Origin: Trichoderma breve
Taxonomy: Eukaryota; Ascomycota; Sordariomycetes; Hypocreales; Hypocreaceae
NCBI RefSeq assembly: GCF_028502605.1
Contig: NC_079233.1
Location: 6,572,001 to 6,636,000 of the forward strand
Direction of reading: 5' to 3'
DNA: 64,000 nt
Shown here: positions 56,701 to 64,000 of the stretch, piece by piece
Numbering within the stretch: position 1 is the first letter of the stretch
Layout of the letters: each line of letters starts with the position of its first letter
Notes under the pieces: model-generated
Database searches by the model: none
What the model was told of the DNA's origin: nothing
What the model saw: only the letters and a program-made list of their open reading frames with translations
Made by a program: the position numbers and the translations under genes

Positions 56701-59700
56701 TGAGCAGTGTGGAAACAGCCTCCCGTACAGATCTGATCCAAGCCTCATATGGTGTTCTTATCAGGGACAAGCTTTCTGACGATATTGAAATGAGTGAAAG
56801 CATCTTGCTACGGCAAGAGTCTTTTAATTACTTAGGTATGTAGTATGACAGGCATCAAATGCTGGGAATAAGGAGCCCGGCCCGAACAGCGAAATGGACG
56901 CATATGTAAATAGGAGCATTTGCCTATTAAACTTACCATGACTGGGTGCCCAAATTGAATATATGCTGTCACATCCTAACCTAATATCTCTTATGACTCA
57001 ACGGACCAACGCAAACGCTCTGTTGTACACAATCGCTGGTTGACTCATTGAGCCTTGTTGCCTGGGCTTGTAGGCCGCTGGGTCGTCATTGAACTCATTC
57101 ATCGGGCCTATACGACAATTCAATTCCCCTCTGATATTACTATGTAACATTTCTCATTTATCAGAACATCTCGATGCAACAATCCTGTCGTGGCCACGAC
57201 TTTTCACATGTGTTCAGTACCGTTGGATTCTACTACATCTATCTATCGATACGACTAGGAATCATTTGGTCCAAAGCAAGTTCGGATTACCAAACCCGCA
57301 CTCTTGACTCAAATTGAACTCTCGTACTATCCAAAATAAAATCTTCGTGGTTGAAAGGTGGTGCATACATGCAAAATCCTGGCCGCGGTTTTTCGCACAG
57401 TGATAACCTACAACACATTTGTAGCTTCCCTCGGCATCCCATTTATTCGAACGTACTGCATGTTCAGAATTCCGATGTTAGTTTTATTGATTGAAATAAA
57501 TTCAATTTTGAATTGAAAGCTATATTGCGGGTTGTCAGTTGGCTCAAATACAGTAGTCCGACCAATCATTTGATATTTTGGAATGAACTGAATCCACCAC
57601 GGCCGGGCGAATTTCTGAAGATGCAGCGAGTCATTAATATAACTTTCAGAAATAGATCGTCTCGAAATTTCTTACGCCCATAATTAAATACTGCTGTGAA
57701 TGTTATAAACATCTACTGTTCAATTTCTCTGTGCTTATTTTGTGGCTTGCTTCTCAAAAGTGTCTTTTCTTCATATTTTTCCTCTGTCTTTTTTTTTTCT
57801 TTTCTTCCCTTTTTTTTTCTTACTTCCTCTTCTTCCAATTTCTTGGTCTCTTGTTTTCATGCTTTCTGTCTTTCTTCTTTGAGAGCCTCTCCTCATGATA
57901 TCTGAATTATTCACTAGGAGTCGCCTTGATATAAGAGAGCATTGTGCCGAATCGAGGTCTAACCCAATTATCAAAAAGAATGATTGAATAACTTAGTAGC
58001 ATCCCGAATTTGACGAAAAGTAAACCAAATACGACTTCGGGTATCTCTTATGCTACTATGGCCAAAGAAATTTCCCATTGTTCGCAATGGAAACAATTGT
58101 CCATACCCTCACCGACTTATTTTGACGTAAGCTTGCTATTTATCTGTTTGTACGGAGTAGTCTGGACTGTAGCGGACTAATACACACAACGTAATGACTT
58201 CACTAAGGCCCACATCAGCTGTTACCCTCTCTCATTAATCCGGCCTGGGGCGACGACTAACGGCACTTACCGGCCTTCCATTGCCAATACTCCATACGCG
58301 CTCCGCCTATTCCCCCAGACGGTCTGCCCATGTGCCCGCAACGGCTGATTGCTAATATTTCTCCATCTTACGGGAGCTTATGGTCCGATATTAGTGACTG
58401 TAGGCTGTCCGATCCTAGCAAGATATTGCATTTTTGTAGTGATCTGCCAGTAGATTTGCCGCCTTTACATGTAATTGAACACCTGCTATCCATGTAATAG
58501 GTCGGTTCCGTAATTCGGCAGTTGAATCACGAGCATGTATCGTCCGAGAGAAACACCTTCTTACTGAAATATTCTACGTAACGTTGACTCGAACAAGGTT
58601 AGGGGTTATAATACGCCCATGTCTGAGCGTAAGCGAGGAGAGGGTATCAATTGCGGCCCAGCTTTGTCAACAGTAAGTCTTATGTCCGAAACACACATCT
58701 ACGCGTATATTCCTTGTACCAGCAAAAGCAAGTAAGAGAGATACGTATGACCTTCTCTCTCTCCATCTCTGCAATGCACATCTGTCTCTCCTGGCATTGA
58801 AAACCATGCCATACTGAGGATAGTTACACTCATGGCGACATTTATAAAATACGCAAGCTTCTAGACCAGTGACTAAGGCTACTGACTCAATTGAATTGCA
58901 TCGGCGCTTACGGGCGAGTCGGACGGACAGAATCAGGGGCTCTATATCTAGGCGCTGACCGACAACGATAGCCCCTGTTTCTACAACAAGGGACGCATTC
59001 CGCGTATGGAAAAAGGCCACTTTTGCTTATATGTTGTTAGTCGAAGGAATATCTTTACCAACAAGATTTGCCGAATCCGCGGTTTGCATGAAGTTGATTT
59101 AACTCCCTGGACGCTGTCATCTTATATGGGAATGGATGTTCATTACCCCAGTGGCTCTTACGTATGCTTTGTTGGAGCAGAAGACCAAAGTCTTAATCAG
59201 GCCGCCTGGGTCGGTATATTGATTATCGTATCCTTAATTTGTCTACCCACTTCTGCGACCTGGCAGTATGAATCGTAGGTAATACATACAAATATACGTA
59301 CAAATGCTATGACGACCTACCTTGGTCTGACATCAGTCCCTGCTTACAGTATATGAAATACATTTAGTCTTCTATAAATTCGGAATGTGGGATAAACCAC
59401 GCCGGCGGATCTTCTCCCCTTGTATAATTCACCACTCCGCTAATCCTTCTCCTCCCCGCTTAGAAGTGCCAGGACTGGGTCTGACATGGACGAAATCATG
59501 CTCCGGAACACTTACGGAACTCGGAACAACGGACACCTATGCAGAAATTCAATTCAAACCCGCCGCGGAACTCCACGGTGGTCGCCGACCGACCCCGAGC
59601 CCTTGACCTCCCGCCAATACGGATCACCCCGGTCGACACACAGACCTAGCTCAATCATCATCTCATCTTAGTTGGTGCCGCTTACTTACAGACATGGATC

Positions 59701-62700
59701 CGAGATTGACAGGTTCGCAATGCTTGTCTAGCATGGAGCTGATTTCTTGTTACGAGAATGTTTAGCGATTAGTAGTAGTTCTTGGGTTGGCAGCTCGTCA
59801 CGAGACAAAGGTCTCTTGTCTTTTCACCGAGACACCAGCTCGACAAATCAAAGCTGACTGTCACTTCTTTTTCAATATCTCCAAGTGCCCTCTCAAAAAC
59901 GTAAGCACACCATTACCCATAATAGGAATTCCAAACTCCCGATACTCAATCCGATGGGCATATACACTCATCTCAACTGGACAAAATACAAAACAAACAA
60001 ACAAATAAACAAAAACATGGTCTTTTTGCCCAGAATACAAATACACACTACCGACAATCGCATAAAATTGCTCAGCCATGTTTCCCCTTGAACAAGCTGA
60101 CCCCCCCAGCTCAGCCAAGTGGATCTTCCCTTTTTTCCCTCCCACAGCCCTGGATAGATTACCAAACATCGCCAAATCTCGTCAGCAAGCATCTCTCTTA
60201 CTGTACGGGCCCCAAAATCAATAAACCCTGCAAAAAACTTCCAGACAACTTTTGTACAATCCTCGCAAAGGTCTCCTATACAGGAAAATACACATACACA
60301 CTACTACACGGTAAACGGTATATGCATAATATCAGTCATTTTTTCCCCTCACGCTCCTCCTCATGAGTTTCCCCCCATGTCCGTCCGCGCTTCTCCGCTC
60401 CCCTCTCGTTTGAAAAAAAAAGCCAGCCCACTCCGTAACCCAGTTTATGGCCGCTGACCAGGTTTTGACACAGGCTCACGTCAGAACCATAAAACGCCTC
60501 CCCAGGTCAGTAGCGATATTTCTCTTGCGCCGTTTTATCTCAAGAAGCGTACCACATCGAGATTTATTAACGCCATCATTGCTTTGGAATAATTCCGCGC
60601 GGTTGCTGAGTATAGCAAAGACCCCATTCATTCTCTCGAGATCTTCTCTCTATCTTAAGTGTACCTTTAAATAGCTAACATATGCGCTTTTTAAAAATAA
60701 CTAGGTAGCAAGGGGGGAAGAAAAAGAGGGACAAAGACAGGATCGCGGAGAGACACAGCATGTGCTCATCTTTCACATGGGAAAAAACAAACGAGACGAA
60801 CGGACGAACGAGCCATGCCAGGCCAAGGCGTCCCATTTCTCCGAACAGGACTTGTGGCGCCCCGGTTCAGCCTTGTACGACCACATTTTCCGCGTTCGTT
60901 CCTCCAGGGATTCGGGGGTGCGTTCGATAGGTGATTTCGTGAGCGGTTTTGGCTTGGGTGTGCTAGCGGTTCTTTTTTTCCCGCAACCCTGCTTTTGCTT
61001 TTGCTGCATGGCTTTCGTTCATCAATATGGGGTGACTCAAACACAGAGGTAAGAGGAGGGAAACCGGCGTGACAGATATGCTCAGGTCATCAAGTCATGT
61101 CGTTGGTCATTAAGGAAGAACCATTACTCATGTCTGTCTGTCTGTCTGGCTTTCTAACCCCCCTGGCCACGTCTATATACTGGAGCTCGCTCTTACTGCA
61201 ACTGACTAACACCTTGTCAAGAAATTCCTCGGCAGCAGGAAAGGCAGTAAGCCAAGCCGGAAAGACAATAACCAGGCCCCTAGGACTTTTAGGACCATCA
61301 ACGCCCGAGCCGACCATCTCTGACTGACTGAGTCACCAGGCCAATCATCGAAGAAACTCCCAATCCGGCTTCCGTCCGTGCCCTTGTTCCTCCCGTCTCT
61401 CTCAAGAGTGACAAATCCAAGGCCCTTGTTTCTTCCTTCTTTGTCCCTTTCCGTTCCGTTGTGTGTCATGTCATCTCCGTGAGCACCTCGTCTCGTCACC
61501 GATGAGTGACATCTCTCTCCCTCCACCCCGGGGGAATCTACTAAGCTTGGCAAAACAAACGACCTTGTCCACACGACCCCCCCTCCCCCGGTGACGAAAA
61601 GAACGATCAAGAACGAAAGTGACTGATCGGGGACTGCGAACATGGACCAGCATGCCTTACTGGGCTGGTACATACATATGACCCAGTCTAACAGGTGCCC
61701 GCTTACTTGCCCTGATGAGATCTAGGTTCCTCATAGCTCTTATGTTTCACACCCCTATTTGTCATGAAGCTGGGCACTTTTATTTACTCGTCCTTACACC
61801 TCCAGGGATTCCGCAGACGGAAAGAAGCCAGCAAGAGGCGTCAAGGATGCGGCACTCTTGCTCGGGAGAAGGGTCACTAATAAGGTTACGGGCTAGGAAC
61901 GATACAGGACCCGAGGCCATCATGCCCAGGCAGCGTTTGCTACTTGTAGACCTTCGGCCGAGAAGGGGGGGAGGGAGGGGGATCCCGGTTCATTCATCCT
62001 CTATGCCCATTGTGATGGAGAGAGAGAAAAAGAGGCGTTGAACCTAGTAAAGACGGCTGGCGGGTCGTCAAGCATCTCCGCTACGATCAATCACATGGCG
62101 CGTATTATGATCAAGTTTCATTATTAATCTGACCAAAATCTTTTGCCCATTTATTCAAAAATTAAGAGATGAGAAGAAAAGAATATTGTAGAAAGAAACA
62201 GAGTCATCATATCGTCATAATATTCATAACCTAATAAGCTGTAGACCGGGAGAGAAGAGGAGGAGAAGAAACAGGAGGAAAGGGGAAAACGTAAAGGGCC
62301 CAATCACAACCCTCTTTTTTAACATTCCAATAAAACAGAACTGACTCCATATTACAGTGCAGCTTAAAAAGTGCTTTTGAATGAGAATAAATAAATACCA
62401 CGGGTGGGGGATCAGAAGCATGCAATCAGGCGCAATGACAATGAGCGGCCATCTACCGGAAAACAAGTCAAAGGTAAGCTGGTGGGGGAAAAGCTGAAAG
62501 AAGCAAAAGAGGAAAAAAAGGGGAGCTTGGGAAACAAGGTTGAAACAAGGAGATGTAACGAGGCGCCACCCCATGTGAAGAAGTACAAAAAAATTGAAAT
62601 AAGAATAAAGAAGAGAAACAGCAAAGGGATAAAACAAGCATCCTGCGCCTCCCGACTTAGTTTCATGCATAAGACAAATGCAGCAATCCGCTCCCTCCCC

Positions 62701-62925
62701 CTTGCAAGCGCCATGTCCTCAGAAAATAGAGGATGGCGGAAGGGGGGAGAAAACGGAAGGGCAATAGAGAGAAACAGAGTAATGATTAGCGAGAGCCGAG
62801 TTGGTCCGGCTGAGGCACCAGAGCTGTTGCGCGCGCACACGCACACGCACACACGCAACACGCGCCCCTCCCCCTTTTGAGACGGCTGGGCTTTCTTTCC
62901 TTCTCCCTTCTCACTTTGCTACTCA

Positions 62926-63867
62926 TCACCGCATCTCCTCTGGAGTCACAGTAGCACCGTAAAAACCACCGCCGCTGGCAGCGCACGCTAGACAGGCTCC
63001 GCCACCGTAGACACGTGTATGGCGAGTCCAGCCAGCTCCGTCGCGATCGAGAACCGAGAGAATCTCGCCTTGGACGTCGACGTTTCGATGGCCGTGATCA
63101 TCTGGCTCTGAGCCAAGACCCGAGGGAGGCGCAGGCGGCAACAAGCCGGCCGACGGTGGGTAGGAGCTGGGCGAAAAGGCTGGATCCACGGATTCAGCCT
63201 CGGGAGACTGCGCTTGAGGAGAGTGAGACCCAGACCCAGGGACGCTAATGGGGAGCGTCCTAGTGTAGGATCGCCGCCGCGGGATAGACGCAGAGTCCGG
63301 GCTGCCTGTCTGGAAAGCCGTGGTGGACGTCGAAGACATGTAATCGGGGTTGGGCTGGTGAATGAAGCTCTGGCTGCTGGGTGACGGTTCGTTGTCCAAG
63401 GTGAAGACGGCTGTGCTCAGCTCCGGCGGAGTCAAAGGTGGCGCGGGAGGCAGCCGGGAGATGAAAGGTCCAGGCAAGGTGCCACCGGCGCTTCTCCAGT
63501 GCGGGTGCCGATCCATTGCGGCTGTAGTCGTGTTCGTCGTCGTCGTCGTTGTCGTCGTAGTCGGCGCCCTCAAGTCCTCGTGTTGGTCGTTGACCCCTTC
63601 AATGTGCTTTTCATCGTCCATTGGCCCAAGGTGTGGCTTGTAATCGTACTGTCTCTGCAGCGGCAGGTTGTTAGTGGGGAGAAGAGTAGCAGTGTTGCGC
63701 CTCGCGGTTGGTCTAAGCCATCGGTAGATCGTCTGCACACAGTAGCGTGCAATGATGACCAAGGCAAAAATAGACAGTCCGGTTCGAACAGACTCCCAGG
63801 AGGGCGGTTGGGCTTTCAAGTAATTGTAGTCGGCGCCGGGTAGGCCTCCACGATTGGTTACGGGCAT
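62926..63867 (-). CDS. Conserved single-pass membrane protein of unknown function
   Basis: The single exon gives 313 aa. The N-terminus MPVTNRGGLPGADYNYLKAQPP is followed by one hydrophobic helix at residues ~28-48 (GLSIFALVIIARYCVQTIYRWL). The long middle is disordered, rich in P, S and T, and includes a run of nine threonines encoded by ACG/ACA/ACT repeats. The last ~50 residues (GEILSVLDRDGAGWTRHTRVYGGGACLACAA, then GGFYGATVTPEEMR) are compact and glycine-rich. I recall similar endings in uncharacterised ascomycete proteins, so this is probably the conserved domain. Topology suggests a short outside or lumenal N-terminus and a cytosolic C-terminal domain, or the reverse. The start ATG is the first in frame. 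Its promoter lies at the right edge of the window. Confidence 0.78.
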   Translation of the reverse strand: MPVTNRGGLPGADYNYLKAQPPSWESVRTGLSIFALVIIARYCVQTIYRWLRPTARRNTATLLPTNNLPLQRQYDYKPHLGPMDDEKHIEGVNDQHEDLRAPTTTTTTTTTNTTTAAMDRHPHWRSAGGTLPGPFISRLPPAPPLTPPELSTAVFTLDNEPSPSSQSFIHQPNPDYMSSTSTTAFQTGSPDSASIPRRRSYTRTLPISVPGSGSHSPQAQSPEAESVDPAFSPSSYPPSAGLLPPAPPSGLGSEPDDHGHRNVDVQGEILSVLDRDGAGWTRHTRVYGGGACLACAASGGGFYGATVTPEEMR

Positions 63868-64000
63868 GGTGGACTGGGAGGTGACTGCTTATGGAAATTC
63901 GGCCTGGCGCCGTCAGCCGGGGTCCCTGCCAAGTCGCACTATTCCTGCGGTCAGACGGCACTCTTCTGCCCTACGGCGTTTGGTAGGGCGTTTGCTGGCG
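63868..64000. promoter_or_regulatory. Upstream region of the membrane-protein gene (cut by window end)
   Basis: Only 133 bases are present. No TATA-like element is visible in them. Confidence 0.3.

Larger units (their letters stand above)
53151..62925. other. Gene-poor 9.8-kb region
   Basis: No convincing gene, tRNA or rRNA was found. Content is mixed to GC-richer at 53.2-56.5 kb and AT-richer at 56.5-60.7 kb. Short tandem repeats include three CCCGACAGCC units at 53261-53290, the TC microsatellite at 53702, a TGTC run at about 61131-61148, and CA-rich sequence at about 62838-62860. A 61-codon minus frame (56803-56618) begins with ATG and has protein-like composition but no known motif. TACGGAGTA/TACTCCGTA-like short motifs recur (for example 53781-53789 and 58152-58160). 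Confidence 0.45.

Noticed and set aside
59006..59278. 90-codon plus frame with one hydrophobic stretch
   Set aside because: No homology recognised, AT-rich surroundings and a counterpart frame on the other strand; probably chance.
1..64000. tRNA, 5S rRNA and CRISPR arrays
   Set aside because: I looked for B-box-like GGTTCGA sequence, 5S motifs and regularly spaced repeats and saw none that form the expected structure; a covariance search would be decisive.

Overview
This window is nuclear DNA of a filamentous ascomycete. Genes carry short GT-AG introns (mostly 43-90 nt) and sit on both strands about 1-3 kb apart. The recognisable proteins (SLY1, translin, ICE2, a SepH/Cdc7-type septation kinase, FOL3, DUF218, a bZIP factor and several fungus-specific families) are fungal. 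A Sordariomycete, probably Hypocreales and possibly Trichoderma, fits best, but that placement is inference.

Layout. 0.8-12.4 kb is conserved housekeeping: SLY1 (-), a 1453-aa CCCH zinc-finger protein (+), translin (-) and a U2 snRNA gene (-). 12.7-24.3 kb is accessory in character: an alkylmercury-lyase-like protein (-), an aldoxime-dehydratase-family protein (-) transcribed away from an NmrA-like protein (+), a 3-kb gene-free stretch, then a bZIP regulator (+) and an MFS transporter (+). 25.5-28.7 kb holds ICE2 (+) and an alpha/beta hydrolase (+).

28.7-37.2 kb looks like a lineage-specific island. Two diverged paralogs of a fungal HNH-nuclease-like family lie in opposite orientation at its ends. 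Between them are a small secreted cysteine-rich protein, a DUF218 protein, a coiled-coil gene broken by an in-frame TAG, and degenerate repeats. One HNH paralog keeps the HNH residues but has a stop codon before its acidic tail. The other keeps the tail but has lost both catalytic histidines. This pair is the most interesting thing I see.

37.4-51.8 kb returns to core genes: FOL3 with a long C-terminal extension (-), an unrecognised disordered protein (+), a ten-exon SepH/Cdc7-like kinase (+) and a glutamine-rich protein (-). From about 53.1 to 62.9 kb I find no convincing gene, only microsatellites and AT-rich DNA. The window ends with a one-exon single-pass membrane protein (-).

Exon boundaries were read by eye from splice consensus, frame continuity and family similarity. 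No searches were run.
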